A model generated the notes under the pieces. The model had not been told where the DNA came from. It was given only the letters and a program-made list of their open reading frames with translations, and ran no database searches. From positions 62,001-126,000 of the forward strand of contig NZ_PENZ01000051.1 in assembly GCF_003144395.1 (NCBI RefSeq): a stretch of DNA of 64,000 nucleotides. The letters are read 5' to 3'. Below are positions 30,342 to 40,725 of this stretch, piece by piece (within the stretch, counting starts at the first letter, position 1; each line of letters starts with the position of its first letter). This stretch comes from Proteus faecis. Lineage in GTDB: Bacteria; Pseudomonadota; Gammaproteobacteria; Enterobacterales; Enterobacteriaceae. The translations under genes were made by a program, and so were the position numbers.

Positions 30342-31445
30342 TTATAACGCCAATGCCTGTAATAAACGTTGCGCAGAATGTTGCCAAGTATAACGCGTCT
30401 CTATACGCAAACGTGCATTCTCACCCATGGCTTTTCCTCTATCGGGTAATTGGCGAAGATGATTAATCGCCATTACAATTTCATCTGCACTACCTGGGGC
30501 GACTAATAACCCAGCAGTGCCTTCATTACCGACAACTTCAGGGATCCCCCCGATATGGCTCGCAATCACTGGTTTAGCACACGCCATTGCTTCTGCAATC
30601 GTAATACCAAAGGCTTCATCTCCAGTACTTGGGAAAATGCCTGCATCACTGGCCGCATAAAATTCAGGTAGTTGATTATGCTCAACAGGTTGATGAAAAA
30701 TGACTTGTTCAGCAATACCTTTCGCCACCGCTTTACTTTTCAATCTATCTAAATCATCACCGGTGCCGATAATCAAGAGCTTAACATCTTCACCTTTTAG
30801 CTTTTCAATGGCGTCAATCGCCACACTTAAGCCTTTCCAACCCACTAATCGCCCTGCAAATGAGAGTAAAAATGTAGACTGACTGATCCCTAATTGCTCA
30901 CGTAATGAGGTACTCATTGGCTTAAATTTTACAATATCCACACCATTATAAATCACACTCGGGAATTGCTTAAAATGGTGTTGGATTTGCCAAGCATTAA
31001 AATGGCTACATGCAACCCATGCTGAGATTTTCTTACCTAACCGACGATCACCTTTAAAGAAGCTGGTGCCTCCACTCATATAGCAAAAACGCGTTGAGGA
31101 TGATTTAGGCATCATAAAAGGCCAAAAAAAATCAAACGGTTTGGTTAAAATCACCCAATCAAAATGTTGGTTGATAACATCTTTTTTAGCATGCCGTGCA
31201 AAAGTGTAACGCTCAACAATACGGCGAAAACGTCCACCAAGATCAATAACTTTATCTCGCGGTGTATAAGGGTAAGTGTGTACTTGTATTTGGCGTCCTG
31301 CCAGATTGTGCCTAATATCGCCATTGCCACCATAAAGATGAACTTCATGCCCAGCATCATGCAATTGCTTAGCGAGCTCCCAAACAGCTGTTTGGATCCC
31401 GCCATAAGACATGGTGATTGTGACATCAATTATACCGATCTTCAT
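30342..31445 (-). CDS. glycosyltransferase family 4 (outer-core region)
   Basis: 367 residues. IDVTITMSYGGIQTAVWELAK is the acceptor-side GT4 motif, LLSFAGRLVGWKGLSVAIDA the start of the donor domain, and PSTGDEAFGITIAEAMACAKPVI the E-x7-E site. Begins 3 bases after the GT9 gene and ends 2 bases before the next GT4, so all are one leftward transcript. Likely transfers a hexose or hexosamine to the LPS outer core; sugar and linkage are unknown. Confidence 0.87.
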   Translation of the reverse strand: MKIGIIDVTITMSYGGIQTAVWELAKQLHDAGHEVHLYGGNGDIRHNLAGRQIQVHTYPYTPRDKVIDLGGRFRRIVERYTFARHAKKDVINQHFDWVILTKPFDFFWPFMMPKSSSTRFCYMSGGTSFFKGDRRLGKKISAWVACSHFNAWQIQHHFKQFPSVIYNGVDIVKFKPMSTSLREQLGISQSTFLLSFAGRLVGWKGLSVAIDAIEKLKGEDVKLLIIGTGDDLDRLKSKAVAKGIAEQVIFHQPVEHNQLPEFYAASDAGIFPSTGDEAFGITIAEAMACAKPVIASHIGGIPEVVGNEGTAGLLVAPGSADEIVMAINHLRQLPDRGKAMGENARLRIETRYTWQHSAQRLLQALAL

Positions 31446-31448
31446 GGA

Positions 31449-32450
31449 TTACTTTTTCACCTTCATTCCATTCATGATTTTATGCACAGCATTCCACACT
31501 TCTTCGACTGATATTTCAGCCATATTGTCTTCACGGTGAGCATTTTCCAACGATGTTGGATGTTGGATAACCTGACAACAAGAATGTTGTAATGGTGCTA
31601 AATAACATCCTGGGTGATAGCTATGATATAGCGCCACCATTGGGATATCTAAAGCCCCTGCTAAATGTGTGGGTCCTGTATCTACCCCTACATAGAGCGA
31701 TAAATTTGCCATAATTGCCGCATTTTGTCGCATTGAAACTTGACCCGCTAAGGCTAAACAATGCGCTTCACCGATTTTTTTAGCTAAATCAATGGATAAT
31801 TGTTCGCTTTCCTTACTACCTAATAGCAAAAAGTACGTACTCTCGTCATGGGTAATAATCTGTTTTGCTAATTGCAGAAAATTTTCCGCAGGCCAATCTC
31901 GATAGGCTTTAGCCGGAAAACTTTGCAGTTGAAAACCAACAATATTCTTATTAATTAAGGCATTATCTTTTAAAAACTGTTGTGCAAAAGCCGTTTCTTC
32001 CTCATTGATAAAGTAACGTAATTGCCAATAACTCGGATAAATCCCTAATGCATTAATTAATAAGGCACGCTCTTTTTGTGCAACCATCGGCGACGTGGGA
32101 CGCGCAACCCAAGTCGTATTACCTTGTTGCTGAGAAATATCAGCAAAAGCAACGGTATGATGAGATTGACGACGAGCATAGTTCACCAATTCACTATCAT
32201 TACCGTAAACCAAAGCCAAGTCATAAGGCTTATGGGGTAACCACCCAGACCAAACCGCTCTTTTTTTAGAAAAAGGCCTAATACAATCAATATCAGGATT
32301 ATGCTCAAGAATGCATGCACTACGTTTATGTGCAAACACATGAATATGAGCATTGGGCCAGCGCTGTTTTAAAGCATGAAGAACGGGTGTGATAAGTAAT
32401 GTATCACCAAAACGCGCTACCGCTATAACCAATATATTTTTTGGATCCAT
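31449..32450 (-). CDS. glycosyltransferase family 9 (heptosyltransferase, outer-core region)
   Basis: 333 residues. ILVIAVARFGDTLLITPVLHAL is the GT9 N-terminal motif with the catalytic-base Asp, and VGVDTGPTHLAGALDIPMVALY the C-terminal donor motif. It is the fifth GT9 protein in this window, after WaaF, WaaC, the gene at 18881 and WaaQ, and so a candidate for an outer-core heptosyltransferase such as those reported in P. mirabilis. First of the three-gene leftward run 32450-29173. About 140 bases without a gene separate it from the GT4 gene upstream. Confidence 0.87.
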   Translation of the reverse strand: MDPKNILVIAVARFGDTLLITPVLHALKQRWPNAHIHVFAHKRSACILEHNPDIDCIRPFSKKRAVWSGWLPHKPYDLALVYGNDSELVNYARRQSHHTVAFADISQQQGNTTWVARPTSPMVAQKERALLINALGIYPSYWQLRYFINEEETAFAQQFLKDNALINKNIVGFQLQSFPAKAYRDWPAENFLQLAKQIITHDESTYFLLLGSKESEQLSIDLAKKIGEAHCLALAGQVSMRQNAAIMANLSLYVGVDTGPTHLAGALDIPMVALYHSYHPGCYLAPLQHSCCQVIQHPTSLENAHREDNMAEISVEEVWNAVHKIMNGMKVKK

Positions 32451-32588
32451 ATGCTTTTTATTTGGTTTAAATGATACATTTACTTTTCAGACTATACACT
32501 AAAAAGTATTACAAATATTCATCAATTAGATGAATACACCAAGTTAATAATAGAGATAATCGTTTCACGACTTTATTATCAACATTAA

Positions 32589-33716
32589 TCATACTGATTT
32601 ATTTTTATCGTTGATTGCCTGAATAAAGATCCTTTCCATCTTATCTAACATGTTATCTAAACCAAATCGTGAAACGGCATGTTCAAGCGATGCATTTCCC
32701 ATCTGTTCACGCAATTTATCTGAGCTCATTAATTTAGCTAAATGACTGGTCAATAATTCTTGTACTTGCGGTACTAATGTAAAACCGGTTTTACCATCAA
32801 TAACGGCTTCACTAATCGCGCCCACTGTCGTCGATACGACAGGTAAACCACATGCCATCGCCTGCATAATACCTTGCGGTACACCCTCATTACCAAAAGA
32901 GGGTAACGCAAAGAGATCCATTGCATTTAAACAATCAGGCACATCATTACGATTACCAAGGAAGAAGATACTTTGTTCTAGTCCCGCCTCTTTCACCATC
33001 GGTTCTAAATTCTTACGTTGAGGCCCATCACCAACAAAAATTAATTGCCAATCCGGAAACTGCTGATGCAATGATTTCCATGCTTCTACTAAATATTTAT
33101 GTCCTTTCCACACACGCATGGTTGCAACAATACCTAATGTCGGTTTATTCGGTATTCCAATTTTCTCTCTAGCTTGTTGTTTATCTTGTGGAAAAAAACG
33201 TTGCAAATCGATTCCTGTAGGTACCGATGTCATTTTTTCTAATGGAAATTTATTATGCTGATGGAGCGTCTGGCGTAATTTCTCACCTGTTGTCACAACA
33301 TGGGCACAGGATGAAAGATAAAGCCATCGTGTTGGTAATGAGCGTGAAACATCCGTAGAAACATGACGAGTTCGAACCACCACGGGTGAATGGCGTAATG
33401 TGGCACAAGAAGCAGCAACTAGCCATGCATCAGTTGAACTATGAGTATTGATAACATCAAATTGGTGATGATGTAATTTCAGCCATTGGCGAAGTGCTTT
33501 TAATGATGAAATACGTTTTTTTTCAATGGGTAATGTGAAAACTTCAATACCATAATCAGGTGCTGCTTTAGCAATTTTAGATGTGGGGCAACACACCAAT
33601 ACCACTCGGTGTCCTCTGCGGATCATACCTTGAGATTCCGTCAGTATACGAATTTCCTGACCACCCCATCCACAAGATGATTCTGTATGTAATATTGATA
33701 GTGCTGACTTACTCAT
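32589..33716 (-). CDS. glycosyltransferase family 4 (LPS core, first gene of leftward block)
   Basis: 375 residues from the ATG at 33716 (MSKSALSILHTESSCGWGGQEIRIL); the longer frame to 33782 adds a hydrophobic leader with poor support. HTESSCGWGGQE is the GT4 acceptor loop, TLGIVATMRVWKGHKYLVEAW the donor-domain start, and PSFGNEGVPQGIMQAMACGLPVV the donor site. Probably a core-sugar transferase; donor unknown. The rpmG terminator at 33823 lies just upstream, so this gene needs its own promoter in the roughly 100-base gap. Confidence 0.84.
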   Translation of the reverse strand: MSKSALSILHTESSCGWGGQEIRILTESQGMIRRGHRVVLVCCPTSKIAKAAPDYGIEVFTLPIEKKRISSLKALRQWLKLHHHQFDVINTHSSTDAWLVAASCATLRHSPVVVRTRHVSTDVSRSLPTRWLYLSSCAHVVTTGEKLRQTLHQHNKFPLEKMTSVPTGIDLQRFFPQDKQQAREKIGIPNKPTLGIVATMRVWKGHKYLVEAWKSLHQQFPDWQLIFVGDGPQRKNLEPMVKEAGLEQSIFFLGNRNDVPDCLNAMDLFALPSFGNEGVPQGIMQAMACGLPVVSTTVGAISEAVIDGKTGFTLVPQVQELLTSHLAKLMSSDKLREQMGNASLEHAVSRFGLDNMLDKMERIFIQAINDKNKSV

Positions 33717-33822
33717 CCGCAATCCATTCACCTGATGATTCAAAAAGAGCCATAGTATAACTAAAGAGCACGCTAAGATCACAATAGCTTTACTTTGTTA
33801 TACTTAGCAGGCTCCAGATAAC

Positions 33823-33852
33823 AAAAAACCCGACACTAAGGTCGGGTTTTTT
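33823..33852 (-). terminator. intrinsic terminator of rpmB-rpmG
   Basis: AAAAAACCCGAC, an 8-base loop, then GTCGGGTTTTTT: a perfect arm pair with flanking runs, placed 13 bases after the rpmG stop in the leftward direction. Confidence 0.92.
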
Positions 33853-33865
33853 AAGAAAACTAAAA

Positions 33866-34036
<171 letters not shown>

Positions 34037-34044
34037 TCAGCTCC

Positions 34045-34302
<258 letters not shown>

Positions 34303-34528
34303 TCAGCTCGAGCTTTAATATCAGGTTTGACCGCCTCGTCAGGCTTTGGAGCCCATCTCAGCAACTTTTAACGATTGAAAAACTGTGTAAACACCTCAGA
34401 AAAAACTTGCTGAGATAGGCTCTTCTCGCCAAACCCAAGATCCTCAAAGGTGGCGTAGTATACGCCCAATGGCCTCAACGCTCAAGACCCGTACAAATAA
34501 AGATTGACAATAATTACAAAAATATTTG

Positions 34529-35200
34529 CTATAACCAACCCCGTTCTGCAAAAGAAACACAATCATCATGCCCTATCACAAGGTGATCGAGTACATTTAC
34601 GCCCACTAATTGGCAAGCAAGAAAAATTTTTTCTGTTATTTCTTTATCTGCGAGACTCGGTTCGCAAACACCAGAAGGGTGATTATGAGCAAGAATAATA
34701 GATGTTGCATTCTTTTTTATTGATTGACGGACAATTTCTCTAGGATGGACCTCTACTCGGTTAATTGTTCCTTTGAACATCTCTTCAAATGCAATCAATT
34801 GATTTTGATTATCAAGAAAAAGAACCACAAAGACTTCTCTATCTCGCCAATGCAATAATTTTTGTAAGTAATACTTTGTATCTTTTGAAGAAGATAAGAC
34901 ATTTTTATACATAAATTGTGTTGTGGAAAAACGCTGTGCCATTTCATTGATAGCTTGCAATTGGGTAAACTTTCCCACACCGACACCTTTAAAGCGCCCT
35001 AATGTTTCATAATCAGCATTAATAACGTGATAAAGAGAACCACACTCTTTAAGTAGAAAAGCTGCCAATTCTAATACAGATTTTTCATAAGTGCCGGTGC
35101 GTAAAAAGAGCGCCAATAACTCAATATCAGTGAGTGATTCCACGCCATAAAGTAACAATTTTTCTCTAGGTAACAGTTCACTAACCGATTGATTTTCCAT
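34529..35200 (-). CDS. radC: RadC/JAB-domain protein
   Basis: 223 residues. The N-terminal UPF0758 region has a helix-hairpin-helix-like stretch (LGRFKGVGVGKFTQLQAI, about 68-85). The C-terminal MPN/JAB domain carries the metal-binding pattern LAHNHPSGVCEPSLADKEIT (about 170-190), with an upstream Glu. Function is unsettled despite the name. It sits between coaBC (divergent) and rpmB-rpmG as in E. coli. Complete length and an intact JAMM motif argue for an active gene rather than a prophage remnant. Confidence 0.93.
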   Translation of the reverse strand: MENQSVSELLPREKLLLYGVESLTDIELLALFLRTGTYEKSVLELAAFLLKECGSLYHVINADYETLGRFKGVGVGKFTQLQAINEMAQRFSTTQFMYKNVLSSSKDTKYYLQKLLHWRDREVFVVLFLDNQNQLIAFEEMFKGTINRVEVHPREIVRQSIKKNATSIILAHNHPSGVCEPSLADKEITEKIFLACQLVGVNVLDHLVIGHDDCVSFAERGWL

Positions 35201-35502
35201 CCGTGGACTCCTTAATACATAAAAGCAGTGGAATTAATGATCTATTTTATTTATTCACATAAATATTAAAATTTAGGTGAAGTATCACTCATCATTAAAT
35301 GCTAATCGCAAAACAACTGTTGTTTTATACAGTTAACTTACTATAAACTGCTAATCTTGTATAAAAAAGACACATATTAAATTTATGCGAGATAAATCGC
35401 ATAAATTTGATCTATAAAACATGAAGTTACATAGAATTCCGAATTCACGATTACCTTGTGGTAAAATTATGGGCAATTATTTATGTACTTAGGCATTTCA
35501 TC

Positions 35503-36714
35503 ATGACTACACTTCACGACAAAAAGATCCTTCTTGGTATCAGTGGTGGTATTGCGGCCTATAAAGCACCTGAACTTGTACGCCGTTTACGTGATAAAGG
35601 CGCGATTGTACGAGTTGTAATGACACCCGCCGCTCATGCGTTTGTGACGCCGTTGTCACTACAAGCCGTTTCTGGTTTTCCTGTTGCTGATGATTTACTT
35701 GATCCAGCAGCAGAAGCTGCTATGGGGCATATTGAATTAGGCAAATGGGCTGATTTAATTCTACTTGCACCCGCTACCGCCGATCTTATTGCACGTTTAC
35801 GAGTGGGGATGGCAAATGATTTACTTACCACACTCTGTTTAGCGAGTAGCGCACCTATCGCTATTGCGCCAGCAATGAATCAGCAAATGTACAGAGCCAC
35901 CATTACACAAGAAAATTTATCAGCTTTAGAGCAGCGAGGCTGTTTAATTTGGGGGCCTGACTCTGGTAGCCAAGCTTGTGGTGATGTAGGACCAGGGCGA
36001 ATGTTAGATCCTCTCGCACTCGTCTCATTAGCTGAAAAACAACTTGCTTTACAACCACAAGATTTTGCAGGTAAAAAAATCACAATAACCGCAGGGCCGA
36101 CTCGTGAAGCCTTAGATCCCGTGCGTTTTATCAGTAATCATAGCTCAGGAAAAATGGGATTTGCTATTGCACACGCAGCCGCATTACGAGGGGCGGATGT
36201 CACGCTTATTGCCGGGCCTGTCACATTACCGACACCCGCTTGTGTTAAACGTATTGACGTTGAAAGCGCACAAGAAATGTATGAACAAGTGATGTTAATT
36301 GCACCTTCACAAGATATTTTTATTGGTTGCGCTGCAGTTGCAGATTACCGCGCTAAACTTATCGCGGTTGAAAAAATAAAAAAACAAGGTGATGAAGTCA
36401 CCATCACTATGGTAAAAAACCCCGACATTGTCGCGAGTGTCGGAAAAATGGTTGAACACCGTCCTTTTGTTGTTGGATTTGCAGCCGAAACCCAGAATGT
36501 GGAAGAATATGCCCGCAAAAAACGAGAACAAAAGCAGCTCGATTTAATCTGTGCCAATGATGTTTCAGCAGAAAATCAAGGCTTTAACAGTGACAACAAT
36601 GCATTACACCTTATTTGGGCTAATGGAGAAACGCGCTTACCACACAGTAGTAAAGCACAACTTAGCCATCGCCTACTTGACGAGATAGCCAAACATTATG
36701 ATGAAAAAAATTGA
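35503..36714 (+). CDS. coaBC: bifunctional phosphopantothenoylcysteine synthetase/decarboxylase
   Basis: 403 residues from the ATG at 35503 ([21 protein letters not shown]); a frame to 35458 adds 15 unlike residues. The N-terminal CoaC flavoprotein domain (about 1-190) shows the APAMNQQMY segment and the catalytic Cys in [11 protein letters not shown]. The C-terminal CoaB domain (about 190-403) shows [21 protein letters not shown] and AAVADYR. Together they ligate cysteine to 4'-phosphopantothenate and decarboxylate it on the way to CoA; coaD at 26506 catalyses the step after next. Overlaps dut by 17 bases. Confidence 0.96.
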   Translation: MTTLHDKKILLGISGGIAAYKAPELVRRLRDKGAIVRVVMTPAAHAFVTPLSLQAVSGFPVADDLLDPAAEAAMGHIELGKWADLILLAPATADLIARLRVGMANDLLTTLCLASSAPIAIAPAMNQQMYRATITQENLSALEQRGCLIWGPDSGSQACGDVGPGRMLDPLALVSLAEKQLALQPQDFAGKKITITAGPTREALDPVRFISNHSSGKMGFAIAHAAALRGADVTLIAGPVTLPTPACVKRIDVESAQEMYEQVMLIAPSQDIFIGCAAVADYRAKLIAVEKIKKQGDEVTITMVKNPDIVASVGKMVEHRPFVVGFAAETQNVEEYARKKREQKQLDLICANDVSAENQGFNSDNNALHLIWANGETRLPHSSKAQLSHRLLDEIAKHYDEKN

Positions 36715-37156
36715 TGTTAAAATCCTTGATGCACGTATTGGTCAAGAATATCCACTTCCTGCTTATGCCACAACAGGCTCTGCTGGTTTAGATTTACGCG
36801 CTTGCCTTGATGCACCATTGGTTCTTAAACCAGGGCAAACCGAATTATTACCTACAGGTCTTGCTGTACATATTGCCGATGAAGGATTGGCAGCAATGGT
36901 GCTTCCTCGTTCAGGATTAGGTCATAAACATGGTGTTGTATTGGGTAATTTAGTGGGACTGATAGATTCTGACTACCAAGGTCAACTGATGGTATCAGTT
37001 TGGAATCGCGGTCAAACAGCATTCACTATCGAACCGGGTGAACGTATCGCTCAAATGATTATCGTACCTGTAGTTCAAGCTGAATTTAATATTGTTGAAG
37101 ATTTTACCGCAACGGAACGTGGTAGCGGTGGCTTTGGTCACTCCGGCCGCCAATAA
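36698..37156 (+). CDS. dut: deoxyuridine 5'-triphosphate nucleotidohydrolase
   Basis: 152 residues (E. coli 151-152). Trimeric dUTPase; all five motifs are visible: [40 protein letters not shown] and the C-terminal [10 protein letters not shown] that closes over the active site. Hydrolyses dUTP to dUMP, limiting uracil in DNA and feeding thymidylate synthesis. It overlaps coaBC and precedes slmA, the coaBC-dut-slmA order of E. coli. Start may be the ATG at 36698 or the one directly after it. Confidence 0.97.
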   Translation: MMKKIDVKILDARIGQEYPLPAYATTGSAGLDLRACLDAPLVLKPGQTELLPTGLAVHIADEGLAAMVLPRSGLGHKHGVVLGNLVGLIDSDYQGQLMVSVWNRGQTAFTIEPGERIAQMIIVPVVQAEFNIVEDFTATERGSGGFGHSGRQ

Positions 37157-37268
37157 TAAAGACGTCTTGCATTAATTATATCAATGACGATATCACTCCC
37201 TTTGCACTAAAAACCTTAGTGCAAAGGTTTACTGATTTGTTTTGCTTTTAGCAGGGGCCTTATCAGTC

Positions 37269-37871
37269 ATGGCAGAAGAAAAAGAAACCAAAAAGAAAAG
37301 AAATAGACGGGATGAAATCTTACAGTCACTTGCCCAAATGTTGGAATCAAGTGATGGTAGTCAGCGCATCACAACGGCAAAACTTGCCGCCACTGTTGGT
37401 GTATCCGAAGCTGCTCTCTATCGACATTTTCCAAGTAAAACCAAAATGTTTGATAGCCTAATTGAATTTATCGAAGATAGCTTAGTCTCCCGTATTAATT
37501 TGATTTTAAAAGACGAAAAAGACGCTGTTGCAAGAATTCGCTTAATTCTTATCTTGATCCTCGGCTTTGCTGAGAAAAACCCAGGGCTATCTCGTATTTT
37601 GACTGGCCATGCATTGATGTTTGAACAAGACAGATTGCAAGGGCGAATAAACCAACTTTATGAGCGCATTGAGGTTCAACTACGACAAGTCATTAAAGAG
37701 CGTAAAATTCGTGAAGGTAGTGCTTTCTTGCATGATGAAGCGTTACTTGCGTCGCAACTACTCGCTTTTTGTGAAGGTATGCTAGCGCGCTTTGTTCGCA
37801 CAGAATTTCGCTATCAGCCCACTCAAGAATTTGAAGCCCGATGGCCATTAATCTTGGCACAGCTACAATGA
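37269..37871 (+). CDS. slmA: nucleoid occlusion factor SlmA
   Basis: 200 residues from [10 protein letters not shown] (37269); nine codons further upstream in frame lack support. TetR-type DNA-binding domain at about residues 12-60 ([20 protein letters not shown]), then the dimer and FtsZ-binding domain ending [12 protein letters not shown], as in E. coli (198). Binds chromosomal sites and blocks FtsZ assembly over the nucleoid. About 110 bases separate it from dut. Downstream it faces a long convergent gap before pyrE. Confidence 0.96.
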   Translation: MAEEKETKKKRNRRDEILQSLAQMLESSDGSQRITTAKLAATVGVSEAALYRHFPSKTKMFDSLIEFIEDSLVSRINLILKDEKDAVARIRLILILILGFAEKNPGLSRILTGHALMFEQDRLQGRINQLYERIEVQLRQVIKERKIREGSAFLHDEALLASQLLAFCEGMLARFVRTEFRYQPTQEFEARWPLILAQLQ

Positions 37872-38070
37872 AATGATGGACTCGTGATTTAACTCAACAA
37901 TTTGAAATTTACAGATATGCCGTTTTTTTCTTATTTGTGTTAACATGCGTCTTCTAGCTCATAGTTACCTAAATGTATTTATCAGGAATGGCACTCGTGC
38001 AGTTCCTACATTGTGGCATTAGCAACTCGCTTTGCCCCTGCAGTAAAAGTCCTTTTTATATTTCAATATC

Positions 38071-38086
38071 TGTGATATTTGTCACA
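38071..38086. promoter_or_regulatory. perfect CRP-type palindrome (or RNA hairpin)
   Basis: TGTGA, six bases, TCACA: an exact match to the CRP core consensus, inside the convergent slmA/pyrE gap. The symmetry extends one base each way (CTGTGA/TCACAG). The same symmetry would also fold as an RNA stem just before the terminator at 38110, so its role is unresolved. Confidence 0.5.
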
Positions 38087-38109
38087 GAAGATTCATTGTA
38101 CTACTCACC

Positions 38110-38139
38110 CCGCCCATAATTGGGCGAGGGCTTTTTTTT
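38110..38139 (+). terminator. intrinsic terminator, rightward
   Basis: CGCCCA / TGGGCG stem with a 4-base loop, extended by CCC/GGG across a mismatch, then C and eight T. It stops transcripts coming from slmA or from a local small RNA. Confidence 0.82.
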
Positions 38140-38179
38140 ATCTATAATCGACCAACTCATTTATCGCGTATTAACTTTA

Positions 38180-38824
38180 TTAATTCACGCCATAGCGCTC
38201 ACGATAAGCTTTAACTGCAGGTAAATACTCAGACAAAGTCTCGCTCTCACTTAGATAGTTAATTAAATCATCCAAAGTAATAATCGAATACACTTGGCAT
38301 TGATAGTCTCGTTTTAACTCTTGTATTGCAGAGAGTTCTTCTCGCCCTTTCTCTTGTCTATCCAAACTTAATAATACGGCAGAAAGCGTTGCATCATGCT
38401 GTTTGATGATTTCCATTGATTCACGAATTGCAGTACCTGCTGTAATAACATCATCGACAATCACAACATTACCTTTCAATGGGCTTCCTACTAATGTTCC
38501 TCCTTCACCATGATCTTTAGCCTCTTTACGGTTAAAGCAGTAAGGGATATCGATATCATGATGCTCAACCAATGCGACTGCCGTTGTAGTTGCAATAGGG
38601 ATCCCTTTATAAGCGGGTCCAAACAACACATCACAAGACACATTATTATCTAATAATGTTTGCGCATAGAACTGCCCCAGTAAAGCCAAATCACGCCCTG
38701 TATTAAATAAACCGGCATTAAAAAAATAAGGACTCACCCTTCCCGATTTCAGTGTGAACTCACCAAATTTCAGGACATTTTTTGCTAATGCTAGTTCGAT
38801 AAAGCGGCGTTGGTAGGCTTTCAT
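38180..38824 (-). CDS. pyrE: orotate phosphoribosyltransferase
   Basis: 214 residues (E. coli 213). Makes OMP from orotate and PRPP in pyrimidine synthesis. The PRPP-binding motif [17 protein letters not shown] is at about 119-135; [14 protein letters not shown] and the catalytic-loop [11 protein letters not shown] are present. Second gene of the leftward rph-pyrE operon, separated from rph by about 80 bases that contain the attenuator hairpin at 38868. By analogy with E. coli, low UTP favours coupled rph translation and read-through into pyrE. Confidence 0.97.
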   Translation of the reverse strand: MKAYQRRFIELALAKNVLKFGEFTLKSGRVSPYFFNAGLFNTGRDLALLGQFYAQTLLDNNVSCDVLFGPAYKGIPIATTTAVALVEHHDIDIPYCFNRKEAKDHGEGGTLVGSPLKGNVVIVDDVITAGTAIRESMEIIKQHDATLSAVLLSLDRQEKGREELSAIQELKRDYQCQVYSIITLDDLINYLSESETLSEYLPAVKAYRERYGVN

Positions 38825-38867
38825 TTATTTCTCCTCTCTACGTTACTTGATGACAAATTTTAGACAT

Positions 38868-38894
38868 AAAAAAGGCGACTTCTCAGTCGCCTTA
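38868..38894 (-). terminator. pyrE attenuator hairpin
   Basis: In the leftward transcript: TAAGGCGACT, GAGA loop, AGTCGCCTT followed by T's, starting about 10 bases after the rph stop. This is the layout of the E. coli pyrE attenuator, where a ribosome finishing rph prevents the hairpin from forming. Confidence 0.88.
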
Positions 38895-38904
38895 AAAATA
38901 AAAT

Positions 38905-39621
38905 TTATTGCTTCAGCGCCTCTTTTTGCGCTTCAAATATTTTCTCTAATCCCCCTTTTGCAAGGGCGAGTAAAGCAAGTAATTCTTCATGGCTAAATGG
39001 TGCACCTTCTGCCGTACCTTGAACTTCAATCATACGGCCATCATCGATCATCACCACATTCATATCTGTTTCTGCAGCTGAATCTTCAACATATTCAAGA
39101 TCACATAATGGTTCACCATCAACAATCCCCACTGACACAGCAGCGACCATTGATTTAAGAGGACTCTTTTTCAGTTTGCCTTCTTCAACCATTTTATTTA
39201 AAGCATCAACTAATGCGACGCAAGCACCAGAGATAGAAGCAGTACGTGTACCACCATCGGCTTGAATAACATCACAATCGACGGTGATGGTAAATTCACC
39301 TAACGCTTTTAAATCAACCGCGGCACGTAATGAACGAGCGATTAAACGCTGGATCTCCATAGTACGCCCCGTTTGTTTACCACGAGCCGCTTCACGAGCA
39401 TTACGACTATTTGTTGCACGAGGAAGCATGCCATATTCTGCGGTCACCCATCCTTGCCCTTGTCCTTTCAGAAAACGTGGTACACCGTCTTCTACAGTGG
39501 CATTACACAAGACTTTAGTATCACCAAATTCAACTAATACAGAACCTTCAGCATGTTTTGTATAGTGGCGAGTAATGGTAATAGGACGTACTTGGTTTGC
39601 TTGTCTGTCTGCTGGACGCAT
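38905..39621 (-). CDS. rph: ribonuclease PH
   Basis: 238 residues from [13 protein letters not shown] (39621), the E. coli length; the extra 13 codons of the longer frame are not conserved. Phosphorolytic 3'-5' exonuclease trimming tRNA 3' ends. Segments [36 protein letters not shown] and [16 protein letters not shown] match the family. The frame is intact to the C-terminus, unlike the frameshifted rph of some E. coli K-12 strains, so pyrE attenuation should work normally. Divergent from yicC. Confidence 0.96.
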   Translation of the reverse strand: MRPADRQANQVRPITITRHYTKHAEGSVLVEFGDTKVLCNATVEDGVPRFLKGQGQGWVTAEYGMLPRATNSRNAREAARGKQTGRTMEIQRLIARSLRAAVDLKALGEFTITVDCDVIQADGGTRTASISGACVALVDALNKMVEEGKLKKSPLKSMVAAVSVGIVDGEPLCDLEYVEDSAAETDMNVVMIDDGRMIEVQGTAEGAPFSHEELLALLALAKGGLEKIFEAQKEALKQ

Positions 39622-39747
39622 GGTGTTATCTCCGCTTTCTCTGACATATTGGGGGCGCATTATACGACCTAAAATGGCTTATGCCTATCCTTGTATTGAT
39701 GCATAGGGTTATAATCGTATCATCTTTTACATTATTGAGACCCTATT

Positions 39748-40611
39748 ATGATCCGTAGCATGACCGCTTTTGCTCGCCGAGACATTAAAAAAGACTGGGG
39801 TAGCGCTGCATGGGAACTGCGTTCCGTAAACCAACGTTACCTTGAAACTTATATTCGTTTGCCTGAACAATTACGTAGTTTAGAGCCTGTAATTCGTGAA
39901 CGTCTACGTAATCGCTTAACGCGTGGTAAAATTGAATGTAACTTACGTTTTGATCTTAATGCTCGCTTTCAAGGCGAACTAAATCTTGATGAAAATCTAG
40001 CAAAAAAATTGATTGTTTCCGCTAACTGGGTAAAAAGCCACAGCCATGAAGGCACTATTAGCCCATTTGATATTTTACGTTGGCCGGGTGTTATTTCAGC
40101 ACAAGAGCAAGATTTAGATGCTATTGGTACAGAGCTTTTAGCGGAATTAGATTTGGCAATTGATGCTTTTATTGCTAGCCGTGAAACCGAAGGTCAAGCA
40201 CTTAAAGCGCTAATTGAACAGCGTTTAGACGCAGTTAACGAAGAAGTCATTAAAGTAAGAGCACAAATGCCAGAAATTTTACAATGGCAACGTGAACGCT
40301 TAACAAGCAAATTAGAAGAAGCGCAAGTTCAAATTGATAATAATCGTTTAGAACAAGAGTTAGTGATGTTAGCGCAACGCTTAGACGTTGCTGAAGAGCT
40401 GGATAGATTAGAAGCTCACGTTAAAGAAACACGCAAAATTCTCGTTAAAAAAGAGGCGGTAGGTCGTCGTCTTGATTTTATGATGCAAGAATTTAACCGT
40501 GAATCTAATACATTAGCGTCAAAATCAATTAATACTGAAGTCACCAATTCAGCCATTGAATTGAAAGTTTTAATTGAACAAATGCGTGAGCAGATCCAAA
40601 ATATTGAGTAA
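39748..40611 (+). CDS. yicC: endoribonuclease YicC family protein
   Basis: 287 residues, equal to E. coli YicC. MIRSMTAFARRDIKKDWGSA at the start and the C-terminal DUF1732 part (VGRRLDFMMQEFNRESNTLASKS, split over the conserved patch) are typical. E. coli YicC has been described as an endoribonuclease acting in small-RNA decay. Divergent from rph as in E. coli; followed by a terminator and then an accessory toxin-antitoxin pair. Confidence 0.95.
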   Translation: MIRSMTAFARRDIKKDWGSAAWELRSVNQRYLETYIRLPEQLRSLEPVIRERLRNRLTRGKIECNLRFDLNARFQGELNLDENLAKKLIVSANWVKSHSHEGTISPFDILRWPGVISAQEQDLDAIGTELLAELDLAIDAFIASRETEGQALKALIEQRLDAVNEEVIKVRAQMPEILQWQRERLTSKLEEAQVQIDNNRLEQELVMLAQRLDVAEELDRLEAHVKETRKILVKKEAVGRRLDFMMQEFNRESNTLASKSINTEVTNSAIELKVLIEQMREQIQNIE

Positions 40612-40640
40612 GATTTCTTAGCTGTTTACAGCCCATCATT

Positions 40641-40675
40641 AAGCCAGTAGATACCTTGTATTTGCTGGCTTTTTT
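40641..40675 (+). terminator. intrinsic terminator of yicC
   Basis: AAGCCAG and CTGGCTT arms, with a GATAC/GTAT inner extension, followed by a T-run, about 30 bases after the yicC stop. Confidence 0.82.
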
Positions 40676-40725
40676 GTTATACCAATTTTCTAATTTTAGT
40701 TAGTTTCATTTTTATAAATTGAAAA

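Larger units (their letters stand above)
37872..38179 (+). ncRNA. gene-free convergent region slmA/pyrE; possible small RNA or long slmA 3' UTR
   Basis: 308 bases with no protein gene, more GC-balanced than the usual AT-rich spacers, ending in a rightward intrinsic terminator (38110) about 240 bases after the slmA stop. A long structured spacer with its own terminator between convergent genes suggests either a small RNA transcribed rightward or an slmA 3' UTR. A weak -10-like TAACAT occurs at 37941-37946, without a good -35. It does not match a small RNA that I recognise. Low confidence. Confidence 0.25.

Noticed and set aside
31164-31511. 115-codon rightward frame over the GT4/GT9 junction
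   Set aside because: Antisense to two well-supported glycosyltransferase genes.
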